Positions 54,030 through 63,409 are shown, counted from the first letter of the stretch. The stretch: 64,000 nt of DNA from Novosphingobium sp. (GCA_024236235.1 JACKKV010000003.1:69501-133500); one strand, 5' to 3'. Numbers and translations are program-made. The notes: generated from the sequence alone by a model not told the origin.

Positions 54030-54824
54030 ATGGTCAAGATCGCTTCCTGGAACATCAATTCGGTTCGCTTGCGCATGCCGATCGTCGCACGCTTTCTCGA
54101 AGAAGAAGCGCCTGACGTGCTGTGTCTGCAGGAAATCAAGACCGTCGAATCGCTGTTTCCCTACGAAGCGTTCAATGCGCTGGGTTATGTGTATCACGCG
54201 GTGCACGGCCAGAAAGGCTACCACGGCGTCGCCACCGTCAGCCGCATCCCCCTGCGCGAATTTTCGCGCCATGACTGGCAGGACAATGGCGAAGCGCGCC
54301 ATGTCGGCGTGGAACTGACAGGCCCGGGGCAGGGCATGGTGCTGGAAAATGTCTATATTCCGGCCGGCGGCGATATTCCCGACCGCGATGAGAATCCGAA
54401 GTTCGGCCAGAAACTGGATTTCCTCGAACGGATGACGCGCTGGGCGGAACGAATCGATCGCCCGACCCTCATCGTCGGCGATTTCAACATTGCCCCGCTG
54501 GAATGCGATGTGTGGAATCACAAGCAGTTGCTCAAGGTCGTCAGCCACACCCCGATCGAGGTGGAAACGCTGCAACGCTTCCGGGATGCGCATGGCTGGA
54601 GCGACATCGGGCGCGAACACATCCTTGCGCCAGAGCGTTATTACAGCTGGTGGTCCTATCGCGCGAAGGACTGGAAAGCGGGCGATAGGGGGCGCAGGCT
54701 GGACCACATGTGGGCGTCGCCCGAACTGGCGCGGCAAGCCGTCGCTCACCGGGTCTCCGAACATTGCCGCGACTGGCCGCAACCATCGGATCATGTTCCG
54801 CTGATAACGGAATTCAACCTTTGA
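54030..54824 (+). CDS. xth: Exodeoxyribonuclease III
   Basis: 264 residues. AP endonuclease / 3'-exonuclease for base excision repair. WNINSVR near the start, metal ligand E35 in LQEIKT, catalytic Asp/Asn in VGDFNIAP and the His in SDHVPLITEF at the end. Start ATG 54030; a longer frame begins in the terminator and is not used. Its stop overlaps the ribA start. Confidence 0.95.
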   Translation: MVKIASWNINSVRLRMPIVARFLEEEAPDVLCLQEIKTVESLFPYEAFNALGYVYHAVHGQKGYHGVATVSRIPLREFSRHDWQDNGEARHVGVELTGPGQGMVLENVYIPAGGDIPDRDENPKFGQKLDFLERMTRWAERIDRPTLIVGDFNIAPLECDVWNHKQLLKVVSHTPIEVETLQRFRDAHGWSDIGREHILAPERYYSWWSYRAKDWKAGDRGRRLDHMWASPELARQAVAHRVSEHCRDWPQPSDHVPLITEFNL

Positions 54825-55891
54825 CCGGAACCAGCCCCAGTCCATCGCGCCGCGCGGCGCAGGCGATTGATGCATTGCGCCACGGCTGGCCGCTCGCACT
54901 GGATGGCGGGGCGGTGCTGCTACCGGTGGAAACGGCACTGACGGGGGCGGCGCACAGCCAGACGATGCTGATTTCGGCGGCGCGCGCGGCAACGCTCAAA
55001 CTCGCCAATCAGCGCGAGGCGGCAGAACCGCATGCTCCGGTCCTGATTCGTGGCGCAGAAGGCTTCGACCTGGTCAGTGCGAAACCGATCGCCGATCCCG
55101 CGCTTGACCTTGCCTCACCGCTGAAGGGGCCATTCAAGGCCGAGAATCTGACCTGGCGGAGGGAAGCGGTGGTGGCGATGGAGCTGGCGCGACTGGCCGG
55201 AATACTGCCCGCGTTCATGGTTGATCCCGATGCCGCTGGTGAGGCGGTGCCGCTTGCCGCATCGGATCTTGACGCATGGAAGCAGCCGCAGCGCCTGGCC
55301 ATTGCCACCCGCGCGCGTCTGCCCGTTTCAGCCGCGGATGAGGCCGAAATCATCGCCTTTCGCAGCGCTGACGATCTGCGCGAACATATCGCGCTGGTGA
55401 TCGGACAGGCGAGCGGGGACCGTTCACCGCTGGTCCGGCTGCATTCGGAATGTCTGACCGGCGATATTCTCGGCAGCCTGAAATGCGACTGCGGACCACA
55501 ACTGGACGCGGCACTGGCGGCGATGGCCGAAGAGGCCGGACGCGGCGGATGGGGCATCCTGCTGTACATGCGTCAGGAAGGACGCGGTATCGGCCTCATC
55601 AACAAGCTCAGGGCTTATCGCCTGCAGGATCAGGGATTTGACACGGTCGAGGCGAATCAGCGGCTTGGCCTGCCGGACGAGGCCCGCGACTTCCCGATCG
55701 CCGCGCGCATGCTGCAGCTGCTCGGGGTCGGACCGATCCGGTTGATGACTAACAATCCGGCCAAGGTCACTGCACTGGCGGAGGCCGGAGTTACGGTGCA
55801 GCAACGCGTGCCGCACCAGTTGCCCGCCAATCCGCATAATGCACGCTATTTGGCAACCAAGCGCGACCGCGCCGGCCATATTCTCAAATAG
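54821..55891 (+). CDS. ribA: GTP cyclohydrolase II with decayed DHBP-synthase N-terminal domain
   Basis: 356 residues from a TTG overlapping the xth TGA. The C-terminal half is a normal RibA: zinc cysteines in SECLTGDILGSLKCDCG (about 209-223), YMRQEGRGIGLINKL and LMTNNPAKV. The N-terminal ~150 residues follow a DHBP synthase: AIDALRHGWPLALDGG at 15-30 in place of the acidic DDEDREN loop, and EAVVAMELARLAGILPA matching the RibB C-terminal EAAVDLARLAG pattern. The catalytic acids are missing, so only the GTP step should work. Confidence 0.92.
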   Translation: MTGTSPSPSRRAAQAIDALRHGWPLALDGGAVLLPVETALTGAAHSQTMLISAARAATLKLANQREAAEPHAPVLIRGAEGFDLVSAKPIADPALDLASPLKGPFKAENLTWRREAVVAMELARLAGILPAFMVDPDAAGEAVPLAASDLDAWKQPQRLAIATRARLPVSAADEAEIIAFRSADDLREHIALVIGQASGDRSPLVRLHSECLTGDILGSLKCDCGPQLDAALAAMAEEAGRGGWGILLYMRQEGRGIGLINKLRAYRLQDQGFDTVEANQRLGLPDEARDFPIAARMLQLLGVGPIRLMTNNPAKVTALAEAGVTVQQRVPHQLPANPHNARYLATKRDRAGHILK

Positions 55892-55894
55892 GCA

Positions 55895-56878
55895 TCACCG
55901 CCGGTCGAAGGGTTTGATCCCCTTGCCCAGCCGGTTCTCGCCAATTGCCAGCCGATCACCCGACCAGTCCGCGACGAATGTGCTGTTCCATGGCACGGAC
56001 GGGGCCATGCGTGCGTCATTGCCCGCGATTTTCAATCCATCCGCCGTATTTTCCTGCGTCTCTGCCGCCACCGCGATCAGCGCGGAATGGTTTTCCTTGT
56101 CAGCGCCCTGGACGAACCAGTTGTTCGTGATCTGCCCGGTCGAGCCGGCAGGCAGATCGATCATGTAATTGGTGCCATGGCCGCGTGTGTCATCGAAACT
56201 GTTGGAAGCGATCTGGACCTGCACTGAACGGCTTTTCAGATAGTGGCCGCCGCGCCCTTCCTCGAAACGGCTGCGTGTGACGCGTAACAGGCCATAATTG
56301 CCGATATAGATCGAATGCGCACAGCCGCCCGAATAGGCGCAGGTGCCCAGACGGGTGAACGTGGACTTGTCGATGACGATTCGCCCGGCGCCGTCAGCTC
56401 CGGCAAGGATGCCCTGCTGGCTGTCGCGAAACCAACTCTGCGCAATCGTCAGATTGCCCTTTTCCAGGCGGATCCCGGCCCCGTTCCCGTCGGGGACCGC
56501 GATATTCTGGAACACGAGGCCGGACACGCTGGCATTGTAACCGCGCAGCACCAGTGTCGCCTTGCCTTCGCACGCGCCGCCATCGAAGATCGTCTGGCCC
56601 GGCTGCGACGCCATGTAGGACACATCGCCCGCCGTCTGGACCGCGCAATCGCGGTAACGCCCGGGCGCAACGGCAATCGTGCCCTTGCCCGCGCCGATCG
56701 CGTTCACCGCCTCCTGCAGGCGGCCATAGCTCTTGCCGCTTTCGACATGGCGATAGGGTGCCTCGCCCCCCTGCGCCAGCAGACTGCCGACCGGGAGGGC
56801 GGCCAGAGCCAGTGCGGCAAGAGTCAGCGCCGAACGGCGTGGCGAGCGAGCGAGAGTGATAAGCGCATGGTTTTTCAT
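55895..56878 (-). CDS. Secreted right-handed beta-helix protein
   Basis: 327 residues. Signal peptide about 17-36 (LTLAALALAALPVGSLLAQG), then LQEAVNAIGAGKGTIAVAPGRY and a series of parallel-beta-helix coils with turns such as SGLVFQNIAVPDGNGAGIRLEKG and ASNSFDDTRG. Cysteines in RDCAVQ and GGACEG could pair. Family acts on or binds polysaccharides in other bacteria; here the function is unknown. Convergent with ribA, three bases apart. Confidence 0.85.
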   Translation of the reverse strand: MKNHALITLARSPRRSALTLAALALAALPVGSLLAQGGEAPYRHVESGKSYGRLQEAVNAIGAGKGTIAVAPGRYRDCAVQTAGDVSYMASQPGQTIFDGGACEGKATLVLRGYNASVSGLVFQNIAVPDGNGAGIRLEKGNLTIAQSWFRDSQQGILAGADGAGRIVIDKSTFTRLGTCAYSGGCAHSIYIGNYGLLRVTRSRFEEGRGGHYLKSRSVQVQIASNSFDDTRGHGTNYMIDLPAGSTGQITNNWFVQGADKENHSALIAVAAETQENTADGLKIAGNDARMAPSVPWNSTFVADWSGDRLAIGENRLGKGIKPFDRR

Positions 56879-56956
56879 GCGCTCCTGCCTAGCGGAACAA
56901 GGTTAAAGGGCCGCTAAGCGCGACACACATGGTCTCAAGTGGCACTCAAAGGCTGC

Positions 56957-57202
56957 TCAGATCTGTGATTCGTCCACCAGCGGGCGGGATTCGCGGGTTC
57001 CGCGATAGCGCACGCTGGGATCATTGCCGTCGCCCGCGATAATCACGTGATCTTCATGCACTTCCACCAGCTCGCCCGCGAACGGCCAGTCGGAGAGGCT
57101 TCCAGTCACGCGATAGCTGACAAAGTCGCCGACCTTGAAGGTCGCAGGGTCGAAATTGAAATTGAACGGGCAGTTTTCGCCCGCTTCGCCCATGCCCAGC
57201 AT
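56957..57202 (-). CDS. Conserved hypothetical protein (SH3-like?)
   Basis: 81 residues from ATG 57202, which follows GAGGAG. Ten residues in, NCPFNFNFDP leads to a compact beta-rich part KVGDFVSYRVTGSLSDWPFAGELVEVHEDHVII. It may be an SH3-like fold; no certain family. It sits just upstream of the large MetH gene on the same strand but is separated from it by its own start region. Function unknown. Confidence 0.7.
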   Translation of the reverse strand: MLGMGEAGENCPFNFNFDPATFKVGDFVSYRVTGSLSDWPFAGELVEVHEDHVIIAGDGNDPSVRYRGTRESRPLVDESQI

Positions 57203-57253
57203 GGCCTGTCTCCTCACATCCTCAATTCCCGCAATCTAGCGCGGAAATAACGT

Positions 57254-59875
57254 TCAGTCGAGATTGGGGCGCAGCCAGCGCTCCGCCTCGGCCAGCGCCA
57301 TGTCCCGGCGCGCGGCATATTCTTCCAGCTGGTCGCGCCCGATCCGGGCAACCCCGAAATACTGGCTGTCGGGGTGTGCGAAATAGAAGCCCGAAACCGC
57401 CGAAGTCGGCAGCATCGCCTGGCTTTCGGTGAGCGTAATGCCGGCATTCCTGCCCGCATCAAGCAGATCGAACAGGATCGGCTTCAGACTGTGATCGGGA
57501 CAGGCTGGATAGCCGGGCGCGGGGCGGATGCCGCGATATTCCTCGCGGATCAGGGCCTCATTGGTGAATTGTTCATCCGGCGCATAGCCCCACAGCGTGG
57601 TTCGCACATGGCTGTGCAAGCGTTCTGCAAAGGCTTCGGCGAAGCGGTCTGCCAGTGCCTTGAGCAGGATGTCGTTATAATCGTCGTGGTTTTCCTTGAA
57701 CCGGGCGAGATGCGGTTCGATTCCGTGAATGCCCACGGCAAAACCACCGATCCAGTCTCCTGCCGGGTCAATGAAATCGGCCAGGCAGAAATTGGCGCGA
57801 TCGCGGGACTTTTTCACCTGCTGGCGCAGGAAAGGCAGCAGCGTGCCATCGTCCAGCCGCACATCGTCACCATCGCGGTGGCACGGCCAGAAGGCGCAGA
57901 CGCCGCGCGCAGTCAGCCATTTTTCCGCGATGATCCGTTCCAGCATCGCCTGCGCATCGGCATAGAGCGATCGCGCGCTTTCCCCCACCACCGCATCGTC
58001 CAGAATGGCCGGGAAAGTCCCCGCCAGCTCCCACGCGCGGAAGAAGGGCGTCCAGTCGAAACATTGCGCAAGATCGGCCAGATCCCATTCGGCGAAGCTG
58101 TGTACGCCCGGATGCGCGGGCGGCGGCGCTTTCAGCGCCATGTCCGCGGGAAACGCATTGGCCCGCGCCGCTTCCAGCGAAAGCAGGGCGGACTGGCCCT
58201 TGCCTTCCCGCGTCTCGCGGATTGTCGCATATTCCTGCGCGGTCGATGCGACAAAGCCGGTTGCCTGCGTGTCGGACAGCAGCTGGCTGGCGACCCCCAC
58301 CGCACGGCTGGCGTCGAGTACGTGAATCACCGGTCCGTCATAGGCGGGATCGATCCTGAGCGCGGTATGCACCTTGCTGGTCGTCGCCCCGCCGATCAGC
58401 AACGGCAGATCCATCCCGGCGCGCTGCATTTCCTGTGCCATCGTCACCATCTCGTCCAGCGAGGGGGTGATGAGGCCCGACAGGCCGATGATGTCCGCGC
58501 CTTCGGCTTGCGCGGTTTCAAGGATGGTCGACCAGGCCACCATCACGCCAAGGTCAATCACCTCATACCCGTTGCACTGCAGAACCACGCCCACGATATT
58601 CTTGCCAATATCGTGCACGTCGCCCTTCACGGTCGCCATCACGATCTTGCCCTTGGCGCTTTGCCCCGCTTCCTTTTCGGCTTCGATGAAGGGGATGAGA
58701 TGCGCTACCGCCTTCTTCATCACACGCGCGCTCTTCACCACCTGCGGCAGGAACATCTTGCCGGACCCGAACAGGTCGCCCACCGTGTTCATGCCCTGCA
58801 TCAGCGGACCTTCGATCACCTCGATCGGGCGTCCGCCCGCAGCCGCCACGGCCAGCCGCATTTCTTCCGTATCCGCGACGATATGCGCATCGATCCCCTT
58901 GACCAGCGCATGTTCCAGCCGCCGGACCGGTTCCCAGCCGCGCCATTCCTCTGCCGCCTTTTCAGCGGCCTTGTCCTGCCCCTTGTAGCTTTCCGCCAGC
59001 TCAATCAGCCGTTCGGTGGAGGATTTGCCATCCGCGCCCACGCCGGGGCGGCGCATCAGGATCACATCCTCGCAGGCTTCGCGCAGCGCAGGTTCGATCT
59101 GGTCGTAAACGTCAAGCTGTCCGGCATTGACGATCGCCATGTCGAGCCCGGCCGGAATGGCATGATAGAGGAACACGGAATGCATTGCGCGGCGCACGAT
59201 CTCGTTACCGCGGAAGCTGAAGGAGAGATTGGAAAGCCCGCCCGAACAATGGACATGCGGGCAGCGCGCCTTGATCTCGCGCACCGCCTCGATGAAATCG
59301 AGGGCATAACGATCATGTTCCTCGATCCCTGTCGCCACGGCGAAGATATTGGGATCGAAGATGATGTCTTCGGGCGGAAAACCGATGCCTGTCAGCAGCT
59401 TGTAAGCGCGTTCGCAAATTTCGACCTTGCGCTGCTTCGTGTCTGCCTGCCCCGTTTCATCAAAAGCCATGACCACCACGGCCGCGCCGTAGGCCATGCA
59501 TTTGCGCGCCTGCTCAAGGAAGGGCGCTTCGCCTTCCTTCATGCTGATCGAATTGACGATGGGCTTGCCGGAAACGCATTTCAGCCCCGCCTCGATCACT
59601 TCCCACTTGGAGCTGTCAATCATCACCGGCACCCGCGCGATATCGGGTTCGGCCATGATGAGCTTGAGGAAGGTGGTCATCGCCAGCGTCGCGTCAAGCA
59701 GGCCTTCGTCCATGTTGACGTCGATGATCTGCGCGCCGTTTTCCACCTGCTGGCGCGCGACTTCCACGGCAGCGGCATAATCGTCCGCCATGATGAGCTT
59801 CTTGAACGCCGCCGATCCGGTGACGTTGGTGCGCTCGCCAATATTGACGAACAGGGCGGTTCCGGCAACGCTCAT
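57254..59875 (-). CDS. metH: Methionine synthase, pterin/cobalamin/activation portion (split MetH)
   Basis: 873 residues. Domain order: methyltetrahydrofolate-binding barrel (ALFVNIGERTNVTGS at the start), cobalamin cap helices, B12-binding domain with DVHDIGKN near 420, whose His is the cobalt ligand, and the SAM-dependent reactivation domain to the C-terminus (REEYRGIRPAPGYPACPDH). The homocysteine domain is absent and is supplied by the preceding gene. Start ATG shares its A with the upstream TGA (TGATG), so the two are translationally coupled. Confidence 0.95.
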   Translation of the reverse strand: MSVAGTALFVNIGERTNVTGSAAFKKLIMADDYAAAVEVARQQVENGAQIIDVNMDEGLLDATLAMTTFLKLIMAEPDIARVPVMIDSSKWEVIEAGLKCVSGKPIVNSISMKEGEAPFLEQARKCMAYGAAVVVMAFDETGQADTKQRKVEICERAYKLLTGIGFPPEDIIFDPNIFAVATGIEEHDRYALDFIEAVREIKARCPHVHCSGGLSNLSFSFRGNEIVRRAMHSVFLYHAIPAGLDMAIVNAGQLDVYDQIEPALREACEDVILMRRPGVGADGKSSTERLIELAESYKGQDKAAEKAAEEWRGWEPVRRLEHALVKGIDAHIVADTEEMRLAVAAAGGRPIEVIEGPLMQGMNTVGDLFGSGKMFLPQVVKSARVMKKAVAHLIPFIEAEKEAGQSAKGKIVMATVKGDVHDIGKNIVGVVLQCNGYEVIDLGVMVAWSTILETAQAEGADIIGLSGLITPSLDEMVTMAQEMQRAGMDLPLLIGGATTSKVHTALRIDPAYDGPVIHVLDASRAVGVASQLLSDTQATGFVASTAQEYATIRETREGKGQSALLSLEAARANAFPADMALKAPPPAHPGVHSFAEWDLADLAQCFDWTPFFRAWELAGTFPAILDDAVVGESARSLYADAQAMLERIIAEKWLTARGVCAFWPCHRDGDDVRLDDGTLLPFLRQQVKKSRDRANFCLADFIDPAGDWIGGFAVGIHGIEPHLARFKENHDDYNDILLKALADRFAEAFAERLHSHVRTTLWGYAPDEQFTNEALIREEYRGIRPAPGYPACPDHSLKPILFDLLDAGRNAGITLTESQAMLPTSAVSGFYFAHPDSQYFGVARIGRDQLEEYAARRDMALAEAERWLRPNLD

Positions 59876-60921
59876 CAGGCTGCAATCGTATAGGGTTCAA
59901 GCCCCGCCAGCCGCGTTTTCACGCCAAGCTGCGGAATGCGGCGCGGCGGCAGGTCCGCAACCGCCCTGGCAACGGCCGCGATATGCGCGGGCGTCGTGCC
60001 GCAGCAGCCGCCGACCATGTTGACCAGCCCGTCATCCACCCACTCGCGGATCAACGCGGCGGTCTTTTCCGGAAGTTCGTCATACTGGCCCAGTTCGTTG
60101 GGCAGGCCGGCATTGGGATAGGCGAGGATCAGCGCGTCCGTATCCTTGGCCAGTTCCGCCAGATAGGGGCGCAGCTTGTCTGCCCCGAAGGCGCAATTGG
60201 CGCCGATGGTCAGCGGCTTGAGATGGCGCAGCGTATACCAGAAGGCCATGATCGTATGGCCGGACAGATTGCGCCCGCTCATGTCTGTGATCGTGAAGCT
60301 CAGCATCAGCGGCACATCGCGGCCCGCCGCCGCTTCCGCTTCGCGCGCCGCCATGCCCGCTGCCTTGGCGTTGAGCGTGTCGAAACAGGTTTCGACCAGC
60401 AGGAAATCCACCCCGCCTTCGATCAGCGCATCGCATTGTTCGCGATAGGTGGCTTTCAGCGTGTCGAAATCGACTTCGCGGAAGCCCGGATCGTTGACAT
60501 CGGGCGACAGCGAAAGCGTCTTGTTGGTCGGCCCGATGGACCCCGCCACGAAGCGGCGACGACCATCGCGCGCCTGCGCCGCAGCGCATGCGGCACGCGC
60601 CAGTTTCGCGGCGGCAAGATTGATGTCGCGCACCAGATGTTCACAGCCGTAATCGGCCAGCGCGATGCGGGTGGAACTGAAGGTGTTGGTTTCGATCATG
60701 TCCGCCCCGGCATCGAGATAGGCGGCGTGAATCGCGCCGATCACGTCTGGCCGGGTCAGGCACAGCAGGTCATTATTGCCCTTCTGGTCGCGCGGCAGGT
60801 CCAGATCGCCCCGGTAATCGGCCTCTTGCAGGGCATAGTTCTGGATCGAGGTGCCATAGCCCCCGTCAAAGACCAGGATACGTTCCGCCGCAGCGGCACG
60901 AAAATCACCTTCTGCGCTCAT
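59875..60921 (-). CDS. metH: Methionine synthase, homocysteine-binding portion (split MetH)
   Basis: 348 residues: the homocysteine S-methyltransferase barrel alone. Starts ILVFDGGYGTSIQ; zinc cysteines in VETCFDT and the pair in GGCCGTTPAHI at about 307. It needs the next gene for the methyl donor and cobalamin. The ATG at 60921 overlaps the metF stop (TGATG) and follows GGAGG; an ATG three bases earlier is possible. Confidence 0.95.
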   Translation of the reverse strand: MSAEGDFRAAAAERILVFDGGYGTSIQNYALQEADYRGDLDLPRDQKGNNDLLCLTRPDVIGAIHAAYLDAGADMIETNTFSSTRIALADYGCEHLVRDINLAAAKLARAACAAAQARDGRRRFVAGSIGPTNKTLSLSPDVNDPGFREVDFDTLKATYREQCDALIEGGVDFLLVETCFDTLNAKAAGMAAREAEAAAGRDVPLMLSFTITDMSGRNLSGHTIMAFWYTLRHLKPLTIGANCAFGADKLRPYLAELAKDTDALILAYPNAGLPNELGQYDELPEKTAALIREWVDDGLVNMVGGCCGTTPAHIAAVARAVADLPPRRIPQLGVKTRLAGLEPYTIAA

Positions 60922-61844
60922 CATGCCTCCTTCGGGCGAACGCCCAGCAGATGGCAGATGGCATAAGTCAGCTCCGCCCGGTTGAGCGTGTAGAAATGAA
61001 GATTGTCGACCCCGCCCGCGCAGAGGCGGCGGGCAAGTTCTGCCGCCAGCGTGGCGGACACGAGCTGGCGTGCCTGCGGGTGATCGTCCAGCCCGGTGAA
61101 CTGGTCCGCCAGCCAGCCAGGGATTGCCGTGCCGCACAGCCCGCTCATCCGCTGAACGGCGGCAAAGCTGGTGATCGGCATGATGCCCGGCACGATTTCC
61201 GCGCCGATCCCGGCAGCGGCGGCATCGTCGCGGAACCGGAAAAACGTGTCCGGTTCAAAGAAGAACTGAGTGATCGCACGGGTCGCACCCGCATCGAGCT
61301 TGCGCTTCAGATTGTCGAGATCCTCGGCCCGGCCCGGCGAATCCGGATGGCACTCGGGATAGGCCGCCACCGAAATCTCGAACGGGGCGATGGCTTTCAG
61401 CCCGGCCACCAGTTCGGCCGCATTGGCATAGCCATGGGGATGCGGGATAAACGGTGTGCCGGGGCCAGCAGGCGCATCGCCGCGCAGGGCGACAATGTGG
61501 CGCACCCCCGCCTCCCAATAAGCGCGGGCGACTTCGTCCACTTGCGCGCGCGAGGCTTCGACGCAGGTCAGATGAGCGGCGGCGGGAATGGCCGTTTCGC
61601 GCGCGATCCGGGCGACCGTGGCATGTGTGCGTTCGCGCGTGGTGCCCCCGGCGCCGTAAGTGACGGAAACGAAGCGGGGGCCGAGCGGCGCCAGTTCGGT
61701 GATCGCCTCCCACAGCTGCGCTTCCATCTTCTCGGTCTTGGGCGGGAAGAATTCGAAGGACACGCCGACATGATCGGGCACCCCCGCAAAGAGCGGCGCG
61801 CTCTGTGCGGCGCGGGTTTCGCGCTCCCTGTCAGTTTGTCTCAT
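60921..61844 (-). CDS. metF: Methylenetetrahydrofolate reductase
   Basis: 307 residues. Makes 5-methyl-THF for MetH. FAD-barrel marks VSFEFFPPKTEKME near residue 28, FVSVTYGAGGTTRERTH, ALRGDAPAGPG and ITQFFFEPDTFFRFRD are intact. First gene of a three-gene operon with both MetH parts. Start ATG 61844; the longer frame to 61946 is not used. I looked in the 198 bases upstream for a SAM or SAH riboswitch and saw no convincing match. Confidence 0.95.
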   Translation of the reverse strand: MRQTDRERETRAAQSAPLFAGVPDHVGVSFEFFPPKTEKMEAQLWEAITELAPLGPRFVSVTYGAGGTTRERTHATVARIARETAIPAAAHLTCVEASRAQVDEVARAYWEAGVRHIVALRGDAPAGPGTPFIPHPHGYANAAELVAGLKAIAPFEISVAAYPECHPDSPGRAEDLDNLKRKLDAGATRAITQFFFEPDTFFRFRDDAAAAGIGAEIVPGIMPITSFAAVQRMSGLCGTAIPGWLADQFTGLDDHPQARQLVSATLAAELARRLCAGGVDNLHFYTLNRAELTYAICHLLGVRPKEA

Positions 61845-62042
61845 GGCTTGGGCCGGTCCGTTCGTCAGTCTGCAATGCAATTTGTGTGCGCCTCTGCCCG
61901 TCTCAGCCGCCAGCGTCAATTCGCTTGCGCCATTCGCCTGCGGCAAGACGGCGCGTTTGCCTCATGACGCAGCTCTGCTACAAGTCCCGGCCTGCCGGGC
62001 TCTGGCTCCGGCACCCGTTTCGCGATCACGAAAGGAACCCTC

Positions 62043-62360
62043 ATGAAAAAGATCATCGCCGCTGCCATGCTGTCGTCCGCGCTGTTGGCGCTTTCCGCCT
62101 GCGGCAGCTCGGACAGCGCTTCGGAAGAGGCTGAGGCCGATACGGTCGAAATTCCGGCGGATGAAGCCATGAGCGCCGATGTCCAGGCACCGGTTGCAGA
62201 TGACGAAGGCACCTCCGAATCGGCTGACGATGCCAGCGAAGGCGAGGAAGCGAGCGCTGACGGGGAAGACCCGGTGGCCGCCGCTGCCAAGGCAGCCGAA
62301 GCCGCTGCGGCTGATGCAGCCGCGGCTGCGTCCGCTGCTGCCGCACCCGCGACCGAGTAA
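62043..62360 (+). CDS. Small acidic Ala-rich lipoprotein
   Basis: 105 residues. Signal peptide with lipobox LSAC (Cys at about 20). The mature part is an acidic, Glu/Asp/Ser-rich stretch (SEEAEADTVEIPADEAM...) and ends in a run of Ala with Lys (KAAEAAAADAAAAASAAAA). Low complexity; no domain. AAGGAACC precedes the ATG. Client of Lgt and LolA. Seven bases ahead of another lipoprotein gene. Confidence 0.75.
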   Translation: MKKIIAAAMLSSALLALSACGSSDSASEEAEADTVEIPADEAMSADVQAPVADDEGTSESADDASEGEEASADGEDPVAAAAKAAEAAAADAAAAASAAAAPATE

Positions 62361-62367
62361 TCCGGCC

Positions 62368-62580
62368 ATGAAGACCCCGTCCGGCCTGTGGCTGATCGCG
62401 ATGCTTGCGCTGACCGCCTGTCAGCAGAGCGACAGCGATCCCGGGCCGGGCGGAGTCACCATTGGCGAAGCGCGCGCCCTGGACGAAGCCGCCGAAATGA
62501 TCGAGCAGCATCGCCCCCCCGCAGGCCTGCTTGACAAGGCTGCGCCGGACCAGCCGACAGCAAAACCCCGGACGGACTGA
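62368..62580 (+). CDS. Small lipoprotein
   Basis: 70 residues. MKTPSGLWLIAMLALTAC gives a signal peptide with lipobox LTAC (Cys18), then a Gln/Asp/Pro-rich mature part with ARALDEAAEMIEQH. Short spacing from the preceding lipoprotein gene suggests one transcript. Function unknown. Confidence 0.75.
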   Translation: MKTPSGLWLIAMLALTACQQSDSDPGPGGVTIGEARALDEAAEMIEQHRPPAGLLDKAAPDQPTAKPRTD

Positions 62581-62596
62581 TCCCTGTCAGCCAGCG

Positions 62597-63409
62597 TCAG
62601 CGCGCGGCCAGCCAGCCGATCGCCAGCGCCCCGATCGCGATGCGATACCAGGCGAAGGGCGCGAAGCCGTGGCGGCTGACATAGGCGACGAAAGCCCGGA
62701 TCACGACCAGCGCCACGATGAAGGAGACGATGAAGCCCACCGCGATCTCTCCCCATCCCACACCGCCCGATCCGCTGGCCATGGCATCCCAGTTATCCGC
62801 CAGTTCCAGCGTCGATGCCCCGATCATCGTCGGCACAGCGAGAAAGAATGAAAATTCCGCGGCCGTCTTGCGCCCCACCCCCATCGCCAGCGCGCCCATG
62901 ATCGTCGCGCCGGAACGGCTGACACCGGGGACCATCGCCAGGCACTGTGCAAAGCCGACCCCGATGGCCTGCTTCAGCGGCAGTTCACCGACCCCCACAT
63001 CCGCGCCCGGGCGGGCGACTTTTTCGATCGCCAGAATAGCGATCCCGCCCGCGATCAGCGCCCAGCCGACGATCGAGGGGCTGCCCAGCATGATGTCGAT
63101 CTGGTCCTTGAGGGCAAGGCCGAGTACCGCCGAGGGAAGGAAGGCGACCAGGATATTGCGCAGAAAGGCGAGCGAGCGTTTTTCCGCCCGCAATATGCCC
63201 AGGCCCGCCTCCCAGAACGTGGACCAGTATTGCACCACCACCGCCAGAATCGCGCCAAGCTGTATCACGACATTGAACAGCGCCCATTGATGCGCGTCAT
63301 AGCCGAACAGTTCCGTCGCGAGGATGAGATGCCCGGTCGAAGAGACCGGGATGAACTCGGTCAGTCCTTCGACAATGCCGAGCAGAATGGCGGTGAGGGT
63401 CTGGTCCAT
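62597..63409 (-). CDS. uppP: Undecaprenyl-diphosphatase
   Basis: 270 residues, about eight membrane helices. Recycles the lipid carrier for peptidoglycan. GIVEGLTEFIPVSSTGH (first catalytic motif, Glu and Ser/His) near residue 11 and MVPGVSRSGATI near 163 are both intact. Convergent with the lipoprotein pair. Confidence 0.96.
   Translation of the reverse strand: MDQTLTAILLGIVEGLTEFIPVSSTGHLILATELFGYDAHQWALFNVVIQLGAILAVVVQYWSTFWEAGLGILRAEKRSLAFLRNILVAFLPSAVLGLALKDQIDIMLGSPSIVGWALIAGGIAILAIEKVARPGADVGVGELPLKQAIGVGFAQCLAMVPGVSRSGATIMGALAMGVGRKTAAEFSFFLAVPTMIGASTLELADNWDAMASGSGGVGWGEIAVGFIVSFIVALVVIRAFVAYVSRHGFAPFAWYRIAIGALAIGWLAAR

Noticed and set aside
57374..59893. 839-residue open frame on the plus strand
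   Set aside because: Antisense to metH; His/Arg-rich composition typical of high-GC shadow frames, no family pattern, no ribosome-binding site.
61845..62042. Possible SAM or SAH riboswitch before metF
   Set aside because: Read on the minus strand for SAM-II, SAH and SAM/SAH-type conserved cores; none matched. A covariance-model search would be decisive.
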